From the NCBI GenBank assembly GCA_018710985.1, contig DVIV01000058.1, positions 1 to 37,449 of the forward strand: 37,449 bases of DNA, written 5' to 3'. The stretch comes from Candidatus Limiplasma pullicola. GTDB taxonomy: Bacteria; Bacillota; Clostridia; Christensenellales; Aristaeellaceae. The notes below the pieces were generated by a model, which was given only the letters and a program-made list of their open reading frames with translations, made no database searches and was not told where the DNA came from. Positions 10,868-20,059 of the stretch are shown in pieces (position 1 is the first letter of the stretch; each line of letters opens with the position of its first letter). A program made the translations under genes and the position numbers.

Positions 10868-11297
10868 CGCCCTGGCGGATGAGCCGCATTTCCAAATCGT
10901 GCATGGCGGCGAAGGCGCCGTTCAAATCCAGCTGATAGCTCAGCTGCACCTCTCCCCCGTCCTCGCCCAGGTCGTAGCGCAGGCGCGTGCAGTACACGGC
11001 CAGCTCCATATCCCCGTAGGGGGTATGATAAGCCCCCTCATAGCGGCAGCCCATGCGAAAGACCATGTCCGTGGCGTATTCGCCGCCGCGGCTCATGGTC
11101 GCTCCCCCCTCGTCGATGGTCAGGATCACCTGCTGGGCAGGCAGGCTTTCATCCAGCGTCTCCTCGTAACGGATGACAGCGCGGCTTTCCTCCAGCTCCA
11201 GCTGTCCGGAGGTGAGCATGGAGATGGTTTCATCCTCCGCGGCCTGCTCGCGGTGCGCGCTGGAACGAATGGTAATCAGCACCGGAATCGCCGGCAT
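10860..11297 (-). CDS. DUF1934 (YwiB-like) beta-barrel protein
   Basis: A 145-residue protein matching the DUF1934/YwiB pattern: a PVLITIRSSAH first strand, IRYEETLDE, QQVILTIDEGGATMSRGG, FRMGCRYEGAYHTPYGDMELAVYCTRLRYDLGEDGGEVQLSYQLDLNG, and HDLEMRL at the end. The family has a small calycin-like barrel and no established function. It is often near argS in Bacillus, which is not the case here. The start is set at MPAIPV (11297), after a G-rich ribosome site. A longer frame to 11372 would overlap the divergent promoter region. It is the first gene of a three-gene operon, and its stop overlaps the next start. Confidence 0.8.
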   Translation of the reverse strand: MPAIPVLITIRSSAHREQAAEDETISMLTSGQLELEESRAVIRYEETLDESLPAQQVILTIDEGGATMSRGGEYATDMVFRMGCRYEGAYHTPYGDMELAVYCTRLRYDLGEDGGEVQLSYQLDLNGAFAAMHDLEMRLIRQGDD

Positions 11298-11311
11298 GGG
11301 ACACCGCCCCC

Positions 11312-11372
11312 TTAACGCTTTGCGAAAAAAATGGTATACTGTACTATACCATAACGAAAGGGTGGGTTGCAA
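11312..11372. promoter_or_regulatory. Overlapping divergent promoters of ispE and the DUF1934 operon
   Basis: On the + strand TTAACG (11312-11317), 17 bases, then TATACT (11335-11340) fits a sigma-A promoter for ispE. On the minus strand TTGCAA (11367-11372), 18 bases, then TATAGT (11343-11348) can serve the DUF1934 operon. The two -10 boxes lie within the near-symmetric sequence GGTATACTGTACTATACC (11333-11350), so the two promoters should compete for polymerase. Confidence 0.5.
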
Positions 11373-12316
11373 TGCTTTGTCTGGCCGCCTATGCCAAGAT
11401 CAACTGGACGCTGGACATTCTGGGTACACGTCCGGACGGATACCATCTGATGGATATGCTGATGCAGACCGTATCCCTGTGCGACCTGCTGTGGATGGAG
11501 GAAGCGGAGGAGTTGACGCTGGAATCCGCGGCCGGCGGCACGGAAGGGGCCCGCGCCCCGAAGGCGGGCGACGGCCTGTCCTCCGACGGGGTGCGCTTCG
11601 ATGCTTCCAACCTGGTCTACCGAGCGGCCCTGCTGCTGCGCGAGCGCTGCGGCGTGCGGCGGGGCGCCCGTATCCGACTGGCCAAGCGCATCCCTTCGGG
11701 CGCCGGCATGGGGGGCGGCAGCGCGGACGCGGCTGCGGCGCTCAAGGGGCTAAACAGCCTGTGGGGGCTGGGCCTCTCACGCGCGGAGCTCTTGTCCCTG
11801 GGCCTGGAACTGGGCGCAGACGTTCCCTTTCTCATCACGGGCGGGCTGGCGCATGTGGGCGGCATCGGCGAATGCATCCAGCCCCTGTCGCCCGCGCCGG
11901 AGGTGTGGCTGGTGCTTGTGCAGCCCTGCGAAGGCCTGAGCACGCGCGAGGTATTTTCAGCCTTTGACCGGGTGAACGCCGCCAGGCTGCGCCATCCCGA
12001 CAACGCCGCCGCGCAGGATGCGCTGCTCAAGCGTGATCTGGCTTCTCTCGCCCCCGCGATGGCCAATGTGCTGCAGGCCGTCAGCGAGCCAGCGCGCCCG
12101 GCGCTCGGGCAGGCGCTGCGCGCGCTGGAGGCCGCAGGGGCCGCCTGCGCGATGATGACGGGCAGCGGTTCGGTGGTCTATGGGGCGTTTGAACGCTGCG
12201 CAGACGCCGTGGCCGCCTACGCGGCATTGGAGGCGCTGGCTTCGCGGAGGGGATGGGGCCGCGTATGGCTCACCCGCACCCTGCCGCGCGGGGAAAAAAG
12301 CGTTGCAATCACCTGA
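11372..12316 (+). CDS. ispE: 4-diphosphocytidyl-2-C-methyl-D-erythritol kinase IspE
   Basis: A GHMP kinase that phosphorylates the 2-OH of CDP-methylerythritol in the MEP isoprenoid pathway. The 314 residues are slightly longer than usual (about 285) because of an insert at about 54-75 (GGTEGARAPKAGDGLSSDG). Motifs: AKINWTLDILGTRPDGYH (8-25, with the catalytic Lys in AKIN), the GHMP ATP loop IPSGAGMGGGSADAAAAL (107-124), ELGADVPF (146-153, with the catalytic Asp D150), and MMTGSGSVVYG near the C-terminus. A G-rich ribosome site precedes ATG 11372. It is divergent from the DUF1934 operon. Confidence 0.95.
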   Translation: MLCLAAYAKINWTLDILGTRPDGYHLMDMLMQTVSLCDLLWMEEAEELTLESAAGGTEGARAPKAGDGLSSDGVRFDASNLVYRAALLLRERCGVRRGARIRLAKRIPSGAGMGGGSADAAAALKGLNSLWGLGLSRAELLSLGLELGADVPFLITGGLAHVGGIGECIQPLSPAPEVWLVLVQPCEGLSTREVFSAFDRVNAARLRHPDNAAAQDALLKRDLASLAPAMANVLQAVSEPARPALGQALRALEAAGAACAMMTGSGSVVYGAFERCADAVAAYAALEALASRRGWGRVWLTRTLPRGEKSVAIT

Positions 12317-12331
12317 TAAACAGGTTATAAT
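12303..12331 (+). promoter_or_regulatory. Promoter of the cyclophilin gene
   Basis: TTGCAA (12303-12308), a 17-base spacer and a perfect TATAAT (12326-12331). The -35 box overlaps the last codons of ispE, and the start codon is 83 bases downstream. The leader (about 12339-12413) holds a GC-rich inverted segment but no riboswitch that I recognise. Confidence 0.7.
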
Positions 12332-12413
12332 GCTAAGCAGAACCGGCCTGAAAGGCCCCCATCGCGGGCAAGGCCGTTCCCCCGCAGAGCAACAAAGAAA
12401 GGTTTGATTTCCG

Positions 12414-12929
12414 ATGGCCAATCCTACCTTTACCATCACGATGCGAAACGGCGGCGTCATGACCGGCGAACTGTACCCCGATATCGCGCCCGAAAGCGTG
12501 GGCAACTTCATTTCCCTGGCCAACAGCGGGTTTTACGACGGTCTGATTTTCCATCGCTGCATTCCCGGCTTCATGATTCAGGGCGGATGCCCCAAGGGCA
12601 CCGGCACCGGCGGCCCCGGCTACCGCATCAAGGGCGAGTTTGCCCAGAACGGCGTGCCCAACCCGCTCAAGCACACCTACGGCGTGCTGAGCATGGCGCG
12701 CAGCATGATGAAGGACAGCGCCGGTTCCCAGTTTTTCATCATGACCAGCGACAGCCCGCATCTGGACGGCGCCTACGCGGCCTTCGGCAAGGTGACCAGC
12801 GGCATGGAAGTGGCCGATGGTATCGTGTCCCAGCGCACTGACCGTGCCGACAAGCCGCTTGAGCCGCAGGTGATCGCCTCCATCCGTGTGGAGACCAACG
12901 GCGTGGCGTATCCCTTTACCAAGCTGTGA
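12414..12929 (+). CDS. Peptidyl-prolyl cis-trans isomerase, cyclophilin type
   Basis: A 171-residue single-domain cytoplasmic cyclophilin (PpiB type) that speeds proline isomerisation in protein folding. The core shows [39 protein letters not shown], with the catalytic Arg in FHR and the FMIQGG loop, then [19 protein letters not shown] and [17 protein letters not shown]. No signal peptide is present. AAAGG lies about 12 bases before the ATG. It has its own promoter and terminator, so it is probably monocistronic. Confidence 0.95.
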   Translation: MANPTFTITMRNGGVMTGELYPDIAPESVGNFISLANSGFYDGLIFHRCIPGFMIQGGCPKGTGTGGPGYRIKGEFAQNGVPNPLKHTYGVLSMARSMMKDSAGSQFFIMTSDSPHLDGAYAAFGKVTSGMEVADGIVSQRTDRADKPLEPQVIASIRVETNGVAYPFTKL

Positions 12930-12937
12930 TGCAACGC

Positions 12938-12980
12938 GGCGGCGCACGGGCGTTTGTGGCACCCTGCGCCGCCCTTTTCT
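12938..12980 (+). terminator. Intrinsic terminator after the cyclophilin gene
   Basis: GGCGGCGCA (12938-12946) pairs with TGCGCCGCC (12965-12973) as a 9-bp stem with an 18-base loop, followed by CTTTTCT. It starts 9 bases past the stop codon and ends about 30 bases before the next gene. Confidence 0.6.
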
Positions 12981-13008
12981 ATTCCAAGCGAAAGCGAGCG
13001 AACCGCCC

Positions 13009-15402
13009 ATGCCCTTGCTGCTTCCCGAACTGCTCTGCCCCGCCGGGGACGAGGCCGCCCTGCGCGCCGCCGTGGACAGCGGCGCCAACGCGGTCTATCT
13101 GGGGTACCGCGCCTTCGGCGCGCGCGCCAGCGCCACCAACTTTGACGGGCAGGCGCTGGAAGAGGCCGTGCGCTATGCGCATCTGTACCACGTTCGCGTG
13201 CATGTGACGGTCAATACGCTCGTCAAACCCGGAGAGATGCAGGACCTGCGCGCCGCGCTCGGCGAAATTGCCGCCTCCGGCGCGGACGCGGTGATCGTAC
13301 AGGACCTGGGCGTTGCTGCCCTCGTTAGGCAGGAGTTTCCCTCGCTGGCGATGCACGCCTCCACCCAGATGGCGATTTGCAACGGCGAAGGTGCGCGTCT
13401 GGCGGGTCAGCTGGGCTTTTCCCGCGTGGTGCTGGCCCGTGAATGCGCTCTGGCGGACGTGCGCGAGGTAGCGGCTACCGGCATCGAAACGGAGGTGTTT
13501 GTGCATGGCGCGCTGTGCACCGCCGTGAGCGGCCGCTGTTTGATGAGCAGCATGTCCGGCGGGCGGAGCGGCAACCGCGGGCGCTGCGCCCAGCCCTGCC
13601 GTCAGGGCTTCCGGATGGAAGGAATGCAGGGGCCGCTTTTGTCGCTGCGCGACCTGTGCCTGCTGGATGACCTGCCCGCGGTATGCGCTTCGGGGGTGCG
13701 TTCGCTCAAGGTGGAGGGCCGGCTCAAAAGCCCTGAATACGTGGCCGTGGTCACTTCGGTCTACCGCCGGGCGCTGGATGCCGTCGCGCGGTGCGATTTC
13801 CGCCCGGACCCGGCGCAGCGCGAGCAGCTTTTGCAGATTTACAACCGGGGCGGCTTCACGCGCGGGCATATTCTGGGCGCGGAGGACGCGGACCTGGTCA
13901 CGCCGGACCGCGTGAGCCATGAGGGCCTGCCGCTGGGCAAGGTCGTAGCCGTGCGGGGGCATCTGGCTGCGCTGCATGTGGACCGCGCGCTTCATGACGG
14001 CGACAGCCTGCAGCTTCGCGGGGCAGGTGAATCCTGCGATTTGCGCTATTCCGGACCGGATGTGCCCGCGGGCGGCACGGCTTCCCTGCGCCTGCGGCCC
14101 GACACGGAAGCAAAGCCCGGCATGCGGGTTGCCCGCCTGGCGGACGCCTGCCAGCTGGCAAAGGCCCGGGCGCATGCACCCCGTCCCATTCCCGTGAGCA
14201 TGACGGCCCGCTTTGCGCTGGGCCGTCCCATGACGCTGGCGCTCACTGACGGCGAGGTCAGCGTGACTGCGACCGGCCCCGTTGTCGAGGCTGCCAGAAG
14301 CCGCGCTTCCACCGAAGCGGACGCACACCGCCAGCTGGACAAGCTGGGCGGCACCCCCTTCGCGCTGGATGAGCAAAGCGGGCTGCAAGCGGTGCTGGAT
14401 GAAGGAATCTTTTTGCCCGTGAGCGCGCTCAACGCCCTCCGGCGGGACGCGGTGGAACGGCTCATTCAGGCGCGCACGGATGCGTTTGCCTCCGCCGGGC
14501 GTCCCCCCTGTCGCGCCGCTCTGCCTGCGGCTCCCGCGCGGCCGCAGCCGGCTTCCCCCATCGGACCTGATACGTTGGCCGTGATCTTTTCGGACCCGGC
14601 GCTGGCCGGGGGCCTTTCGCAGGCGGGCGCCACGCTTCTGTGCTTCGCGCCCCGCGCGTTTACGCCGGAAGCGCTTGCGCGCGACCTGCCGCGCCTGCCT
14701 CGCGGTACATGGCTGCGCCTGCCTCCGCAGATGACGCAGCGCACGCAGGACGCCTGTCTGGCCGTCATCCGCGTCCATGCGGACCGGCTGGGCGGCCTGA
14801 TGGCTGAAAGCGTAGCTCAGCTGGGCCTGCCGATCCCCCTGCCGGTGCTGGCCGGCGAGGGTGTGCCCGCCACCAATCCCCCGGGCCTTGAGACGGTTCG
14901 CGTACTGGGCGCGTGCGGGTTTGTGCTGTGGCCTGAATGGACCTTTCCCGAGCAAAAGGGCCTGACGCCTCTGCCTCTGCCCGCGCTGCTCAAGGTCTAC
15001 GGCCGTGAAACGCTCATGCTGCTCAATCACTGTCCCGAACGGGTGCGGCGCGGGCTAAGCCGCGGCCGCGCGGATTGTGCCCTGTGTGCGGATGAGGCCA
15101 TGGTCTGCGCGAAAGCCAACCCCACCCTTACCGACCGGCTGGGCTATCGCTTTCCGCTGACGCGCACTCGTTTTCCCGAAGGCTGCGAGCTGAGTGTGCT
15201 GGGCGCCCTGCCCACCGACCTGCGCGCCCGCGACGCGGACCGCCGCGCGCTGGGCGCGGGCATGCTCCTGCACTTCACCGTTGAAAGCGCGGGGGAACAG
15301 CTTTCCCTCACGCGCGCCTACGCGGCGCTGCTCTCCGGCGCTCCCTGCGGCCCCGCCGCCTTTGAAACCACGCTGGGCCACTGGATGCGCGGCGTGGAAT
15401 AG
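13009..15402 (+). CDS. U32 family peptidase with DUF3656 region (RlhA/YhbU-like)
   Basis: A 797-residue protein. Residues about 5-290 form the U32 peptidase/collagenase-like TIM barrel: PELLCPAGDEAALRAAVDSGANAVYLG at the start, HASTQMAICN, and the family signature EVFVHGALCTAVSGRCLMSS followed by NRGRCAQPCR, whose cysteines can bind a cluster or metal. The rest (about 290-797) matches the DUF3656 and C-terminal U32 extension. Proteins of this layout in E. coli (RlhA) act in 23S rRNA C2501 hydroxylation, so an RNA-modification role is as likely as proteolysis. The start is MPLLLPELL at 13009, without a strong ribosome site. The longer frame from 12886 overlaps the cyclophilin gene and is rejected. 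Confidence 0.88.
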   Translation: MPLLLPELLCPAGDEAALRAAVDSGANAVYLGYRAFGARASATNFDGQALEEAVRYAHLYHVRVHVTVNTLVKPGEMQDLRAALGEIAASGADAVIVQDLGVAALVRQEFPSLAMHASTQMAICNGEGARLAGQLGFSRVVLARECALADVREVAATGIETEVFVHGALCTAVSGRCLMSSMSGGRSGNRGRCAQPCRQGFRMEGMQGPLLSLRDLCLLDDLPAVCASGVRSLKVEGRLKSPEYVAVVTSVYRRALDAVARCDFRPDPAQREQLLQIYNRGGFTRGHILGAEDADLVTPDRVSHEGLPLGKVVAVRGHLAALHVDRALHDGDSLQLRGAGESCDLRYSGPDVPAGGTASLRLRPDTEAKPGMRVARLADACQLAKARAHAPRPIPVSMTARFALGRPMTLALTDGEVSVTATGPVVEAARSRASTEADAHRQLDKLGGTPFALDEQSGLQAVLDEGIFLPVSALNALRRDAVERLIQARTDAFASAGRPPCRAALPAAPARPQPASPIGPDTLAVIFSDPALAGGLSQAGATLLCFAPRAFTPEALARDLPRLPRGTWLRLPPQMTQRTQDACLAVIRVHADRLGGLMAESVAQLGLPIPLPVLAGEGVPATNPPGLETVRVLGACGFVLWPEWTFPEQKGLTPLPLPALLKVYGRETLMLLNHCPERVRRGLSRGRADCALCADEAMVCAKANPTLTDRLGYRFPLTRTRFPEGCELSVLGALPTDLRARDADRRALGAGMLLHFTVESAGEQLSLTRAYAALLSGAPCGPAAFETTLGHWMRGVE

Positions 15403-15439
15403 CCCGTCCCCTACCATTTTCCGAAAGGAAGGACCCTTT

Positions 15440-17794
15440 ATGGAACAGGACCGCGCCCTTCGCGTGCTGGAATTTACCAAGATCCGCGAGCGCCTGGCTG
15501 CGCATGCCCTGACGGACATGGGCAAGGAAAAGTGCCTGGCTCTCGTGCCCTACGATGATGTGAGCGAGGTGCGCCGCGCGCTGGACGAAACGGAGGAAGC
15601 CTGCGTGCTGCTCAGCTACCTGGGCGGCCAGCCGTTGGTGAGCTTTCCCGACGTGCGCGAGCAGGTGACGCTGGCCCAGAAGGGAGCGTGCCTCAGCCCG
15701 CGGGCGCTGCTGGACATTGCCGCCTGCCTGCGCGCCGCGCGCGCGGCCCGCTCTGCGCTGGTGCGCGACCGCGAGGATACGCCCATTCTGACCGGTCTGG
15801 CTACCCGCCTTACCGCGCTGGACGGCATCGAAAACGATATCTCCGCCGCCATCATCAGCGAGGAGGAAATCGCGGACCGCGCCTCGGCGGAGCTGCATCA
15901 GATTCGCCGGCAGATTCGCAGCGCCAACGAGCGCATGCGCGACCGCCTCAGCCAGATGATCCGCTCCTCCAGCTTTGCCAAGTATCTGCAGGACAGCATC
16001 ATCACCATGCGGGGCGACCGCTACTGCATCCCCGTGAAGGCCGAATGCCGCGCCAACGTACCGGGGCTGGTGCACGACCAGAGCGCTACCGGGGCCACGC
16101 TGTTCATCGAGCCGATGTTCGTGGTGGAGCTGGGCAACGACCTAAAGCAGCTCCGCGCGCGGGAACAACAGGAAATTGCCCGTATTTTGCAGGCGCTGTC
16201 CGACCAGATCGCGCCGCATGCGGAGGGCATCTTCGCCAACATCGAGCTGCTCACGCATCTGGATTTTGCTTTTGCCAAGGGGCTGCTGGCGCGGGAGATG
16301 CGCGCCAGCCTGCCGAAGATGAACACCCGCGGCTACCTCAAGATCGTGCGCGGGCGGCATCCCCTCATCGACCCGGACAAGGTCGTGCCCAGCGATCTAT
16401 GGCTGGGCGACCAGTTTACCACGCTCATCATCACCGGCCCCAACACCGGCGGCAAAACCGTGACGCTAAAGACCGTGGGCCTGTTCACCCTCATGGCGCA
16501 GAGCGGCCTGCACGTGCCCGCGGAGCTGGGCACGGAGCTAAGCGTCTTTGGCCGGGTATACGCCGACATCGGCGACGAGCAGAGCATCGAGCAGTCGTTG
16601 AGCACCTTCTCCTCGCACATGACCAACATCGTCGAGATCGTTTCCTGCGTTCAGGACAACGACCTGGTGCTCTTTGACGAGCTGGGCGCAGGCACCGATC
16701 CCACCGAGGGCGCGGCGCTTGCGCAGAGCATCCTCTCCAGCCTGCTGGAGCGCAAGGTGCGCACCATGGCCACCACCCACTACAGCGAGCTCAAGGCCTT
16801 TGCCCTGAGCACTCCCGGCGTGGAGAACGCCAGCGTGGAGTTTGACGTCGAATCGCTCCGGCCCACCTACCGCCTCTCCATCGGGATTCCGGGCAAGAGC
16901 AACGCCTTTGACATCTCCCGAAAGCTCGGCCTGCCCGAACGGCTGATTGACGGGGCCAAGGCGCTGCTTTCCAAGGAGGATATCCGCTTCGAGGACGTGA
17001 TCGCCAACGCCGAGTATCACCGCCAGATCGCCGAGCGCGAGCGGGAAATCGCCGAGGAAACCCGGCGCGAGACGGTCAAGCTACGCGACGAGGCCGAGCG
17101 GCTGCGCCGCGAAATCGAGCAGAGCCGCGACAAGAGCCTCAAGAAGGCCAAGGACGAGGCCCGCCGCGTGATGGAAAACGCCCGGCGCGAGGCCGACGGC
17201 ATCATCCGCGAGCTCAAGGCCATGAAAAAGCAGGCCCAGACCCCGGAGCACGAGGTCCAGCGCCTCAAAAAGCGCATGGAGGACGGCATCGACGCCCTCA
17301 GCGAGGGACTGAGCGAAAAGAGCGCCGTCAACTTCACCCCGCCCAAGAGCGTGCGTCCCGGCGACAGCGTGGAGATCGTGCATCTGGGCACGAAGGGCAC
17401 GGTGCTCTCCCCCGCCGACCGCAACGGCGAAGTGCAGATTCAGGCCGGCATCATCAAGATGAAGGCGCACATCAGCCAGCTACGGCTGGTAGAGGCGGAC
17501 AAGCCCAGGCAGAGCCGCGTGATGAACCGCGTATCCGCCGCCAAGCCCGCCGTGCCCATGGAGGTGGACGTGCGCGGCATGACCCTGGACGAGGCCATCG
17601 CCGCCGTGGACATCTATCTGGCGGACGCCACGCTGGCCGGGCTCAACGAGGTCAGCATCATCCACGGCAAGGGCACCGGCGTGTTGCGCACGGGCATCCA
17701 GCGCCATCTGCGCACGCATATGAATGTGAAAAAATACCGCGACGGCATGTACGGCGAAGGCGAGCAGGGCGTGACCGTCGTAACCCTGAAATAA
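15440..17794 (+). CDS. mutS2: Endonuclease MutS2 (ribosome-rescue/anti-recombination ATPase)
   Basis: A 784-residue MutS2. The N-terminal core and clamp are followed by the ABC-type ATPase with Walker A TGPNTGGKTVTLKT, and by DLVLFDELGAGTDPTEGAALAQ (Walker B and signature) with the TTHYSELK His switch. A long charged coiled coil (about 520-640, RQIAEREREIAEETRRETVKL and onward) precedes a KOW-like segment and a C-terminal Smr domain (about 710-784) with VDVRGMTLDEA and IIHGKGTGVL. MutS2 proteins suppress recombination and, in B. subtilis, split collided ribosomes. ATG 15440 has AAGGAAGGA upstream. The gene follows the U32 gene by 37 bases. Confidence 0.96.
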   Translation: MEQDRALRVLEFTKIRERLAAHALTDMGKEKCLALVPYDDVSEVRRALDETEEACVLLSYLGGQPLVSFPDVREQVTLAQKGACLSPRALLDIAACLRAARAARSALVRDREDTPILTGLATRLTALDGIENDISAAIISEEEIADRASAELHQIRRQIRSANERMRDRLSQMIRSSSFAKYLQDSIITMRGDRYCIPVKAECRANVPGLVHDQSATGATLFIEPMFVVELGNDLKQLRAREQQEIARILQALSDQIAPHAEGIFANIELLTHLDFAFAKGLLAREMRASLPKMNTRGYLKIVRGRHPLIDPDKVVPSDLWLGDQFTTLIITGPNTGGKTVTLKTVGLFTLMAQSGLHVPAELGTELSVFGRVYADIGDEQSIEQSLSTFSSHMTNIVEIVSCVQDNDLVLFDELGAGTDPTEGAALAQSILSSLLERKVRTMATTHYSELKAFALSTPGVENASVEFDVESLRPTYRLSIGIPGKSNAFDISRKLGLPERLIDGAKALLSKEDIRFEDVIANAEYHRQIAEREREIAEETRRETVKLRDEAERLRREIEQSRDKSLKKAKDEARRVMENARREADGIIRELKAMKKQAQTPEHEVQRLKKRMEDGIDALSEGLSEKSAVNFTPPKSVRPGDSVEIVHLGTKGTVLSPADRNGEVQIQAGIIKMKAHISQLRLVEADKPRQSRVMNRVSAAKPAVPMEVDVRGMTLDEAIAAVDIYLADATLAGLNEVSIIHGKGTGVLRTGIQRHLRTHMNVKKYRDGMYGEGEQGVTVVTLK

Positions 17795-17816
17795 CGCGAA
17801 AGGTGGGACAGACCCC

Positions 17817-18527
17817 ATGTCTGAAAAGCAACGCATCCTGTTGGTGGACGACGATCCCAACATCAGCCACCTGGTCCGGCTCTATTTGGAAAAGGAAGGC
17901 TTTGACGTAACCGAATCCGCGCGCGGAGACGAGGCGCTGGAGGCTTTCCGGCGCGAATCGCCGGCCCTGGTGCTTCTGGACGTGATGCTGCCCGGCATGG
18001 ACGGCCTGCAGGTGCTCAAGGAAATCCGCAAAACCAGCAAGGTGCCTGTCATCATGCTCACGGCGCGGGATGAAACGTTTGACAAAGTGCTGGGGCTGGA
18101 GCTGGGCGCGGATGACTACGTGACCAAGCCCTTTGAAACCAAGGAGCTGGTGGCGCGCGTCAAGGCCGTATTGCGCCGCGCGCCCGCCGAAAGCGCCCCC
18201 GCCTCCGGGGACGAGGACGACACCCTGCGCTATCCGGGGTTGACGGTGAGCCTGGCGCGCTATGAGGTGACGTATGAAGGCCGCGAGCTGGAAATGCCGC
18301 CCAAGGAGCTGGAGGTGCTGTTCTACCTGGCCTCGCATCCCAACATGGTCTTTACCCGCGAACAGCTTCTGGAACGCGTGTGGGGCTTTGACTTTTTCGG
18401 CGACAGCCGCACCGTGGACGTGCACATCAAGCGCCTGCGTGAAAAGCTGCCGGAGTGCGAAAAATACGGCTGGGAAATTCATACCGTGTGGCGCGTGGGC
18501 TACAAATTTGAGTACAAGGCCAACTGA
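17817..18527 (+). CDS. OmpR/PhoB-family response regulator
   Basis: A 236-residue two-component transcription factor. The receiver domain (about 5-120) has the acidic pocket DDD at 11-13, the phosphoacceptor D55 in LVLLDVMLPGMDG, the T/S switch in MLTARD and K104 in DDYVTKPFE. The winged-helix DNA-binding domain (about 140-232) has PPKELEVLFYLASHPNMVFTREQLLERVWG and RTVDVHIKRLREKL. A linker of about 20 residues rich in Ala, Pro, Asp and Glu joins them. It follows mutS2 by 22 bases and precedes its partner kinase by 24 bases. It resembles PhoP/WalR-type regulators, but the genes regulated cannot be told. Confidence 0.95.
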   Translation: MSEKQRILLVDDDPNISHLVRLYLEKEGFDVTESARGDEALEAFRRESPALVLLDVMLPGMDGLQVLKEIRKTSKVPVIMLTARDETFDKVLGLELGADDYVTKPFETKELVARVKAVLRRAPAESAPASGDEDDTLRYPGLTVSLARYEVTYEGRELEMPPKELEVLFYLASHPNMVFTREQLLERVWGFDFFGDSRTVDVHIKRLREKLPECEKYGWEIHTVWRVGYKFEYKAN

Positions 18528-18551
18528 CGGTTTCCCGGAGAGGATGACCCC

Positions 18552-20030
18552 ATGTTTCAAACCATGTTTGACCGGCTGCTGGCGCTGTTCATGTGCGTCA
18601 TTCTGCTGGTCGTACTCATCAGCGGCGCGTTTTCCCTGTTTTCCATCCGTTCGGCCATGATTGACAGCCGCATGGAAGGCCTTCTGTCGCAAGCGCGCGA
18701 GATCGCCTTTCTGGCCAGCCGGGTGGATGACAGCACCATCGCGGACTATCTCAACATCCAGTCCTCCACCATGGCCTACCTGCAATGGAAGGCGCGCACC
18801 GTCTACGAGGACTACGGCGCCTACATCCTCATCGTGGACCGCAACGGCCGCGTGATGGACAATATGCAGTCCGCCATCGAAGGCAGCGTGGACGCCTTGC
18901 AGACGCTGGATGCGGAGGACATGTCCGCCGCGCTCATCGAGGTGCTCAGCGGCCGCGAGGTCCAGACGCAGATCACCCACGATTCGCAGGGGCCCGTATT
19001 CACCGTGGCCGTTCCCTGGATTCAGGACGATACGGTGCTGGGCGCGGTGTTCATCCACACCAGCTCTCAAATCATCGAGGCGGAATACCACGGCCTCTTG
19101 CTCCAAATCGGCATCGGTTTCGCCTTTGCGGCGCTGGCAGCCATCATCGGCACGGCGTTCTACACCCGCGGCATCGTAAAGCCCCTCACCGTCATCACCG
19201 GCGCCGCCGAGGAGATGAGCCGCGGCCGCCTCAACGCCCGCGCCCAGGTGACGGGCGTCAACGAGGTGCGCCAGCTGGCCGGGGCATTCAACGTCATGGC
19301 CGAGAAGCTCGAGCAGGTGGAGGAAAGCCGCCGCGAATTTGTCGCCAACGTCAGCCACGAGCTTCGCTCCCCTGTAACCAGCATTCACGGCTTTGTGGAA
19401 GGAATGCTGGACGGTACGATTCCGCAGGAGGAATACCCGCGCTATCTGCAGATCGTCTTTGACGAGACCAACCGCATGAAGCGCCTCATCGCCGACCTTC
19501 TGCAGCTGAGCCGGATGGACAAGGGCGTGGACAAGCTGGTCCTGACCGATTTTGATATCAACGAGCTCATCCGCCGCGTGCTCATCGGCCGGATGAACGA
19601 CATCGAGGAGAAATCCCTCAACGTGCAGATTGACTTCTACACCGAGCCATGCCTGGTGCGCGCCGACAGCGACCGCATTTCCCAGGTTGTGCACAACATC
19701 GTGGACAATGCCCTCAAGTTCGTCTTTGAGAAAGGGAGCTTGACAATCCGCACGTCCTTGTTGCATGATAGTACGGTAGCCGTCGTGATCCTAAACGATG
19801 GGGCGCCCATCGCGCCGGAGGATCGAGAGCACCTGTTTGAGCGTTTCTATAAAGCGGACAAGGCCCACACCTCCGGCAAGGGGACGGGGCTGGGGCTGAG
19901 CATCTGCAAGCAGATCATGGATATGCACCGTCAAACCATTGAGGTGCTGCCGCTGGAAAGCGGAGCGGGCTTCCGCTTCACGCTGCAGCTGTCGCACAGG
20001 CAGGAGCCGCAGAAGCTGGAATCGCGCTGA
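18552..20030 (+). CDS. Membrane sensor histidine kinase, partner of the upstream regulator
   Basis: A 492-residue protein. A membrane segment at about 12-33, an extracellular sensor domain of about 150 residues (34-182) and a second membrane segment (about 183-203) are followed by a HAMP domain (about 204-257), HisKA with FVANVSHELRSPVTS (phosphorylated H269) and HATPase with HNIVDNALKF (N box), NDGAPIAPED (G1), FERFYKAD (F box) and GKGTGLGLSICKQI (G2). The G1 box has NDG in place of DNG, a variant I regard as tolerated in such kinases. The extracellular domain fits a Cache/PAS-like sensor, and the signal is unknown. An operon with mutS2, the regulator and aroK is indicated by short gaps. Confidence 0.94.
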   Translation: MFQTMFDRLLALFMCVILLVVLISGAFSLFSIRSAMIDSRMEGLLSQAREIAFLASRVDDSTIADYLNIQSSTMAYLQWKARTVYEDYGAYILIVDRNGRVMDNMQSAIEGSVDALQTLDAEDMSAALIEVLSGREVQTQITHDSQGPVFTVAVPWIQDDTVLGAVFIHTSSQIIEAEYHGLLLQIGIGFAFAALAAIIGTAFYTRGIVKPLTVITGAAEEMSRGRLNARAQVTGVNEVRQLAGAFNVMAEKLEQVEESRREFVANVSHELRSPVTSIHGFVEGMLDGTIPQEEYPRYLQIVFDETNRMKRLIADLLQLSRMDKGVDKLVLTDFDINELIRRVLIGRMNDIEEKSLNVQIDFYTEPCLVRADSDRISQVVHNIVDNALKFVFEKGSLTIRTSLLHDSTVAVVILNDGAPIAPEDREHLFERFYKADKAHTSGKGTGLGLSICKQIMDMHRQTIEVLPLESGAGFRFTLQLSHRQEPQKLESR

Positions 20031-20059
20031 GCCCCGAAAGGCACAAAGGAGGACTGAGG

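Noticed and set aside
19780-19830. Histidine kinase G1 box NDGAPI in place of DNGPGI, first taken as a dead kinase
   Set aside because: The N, F and G2 boxes are intact and NDG-type G1 boxes occur in active kinases, so this is more likely a tolerated variant.
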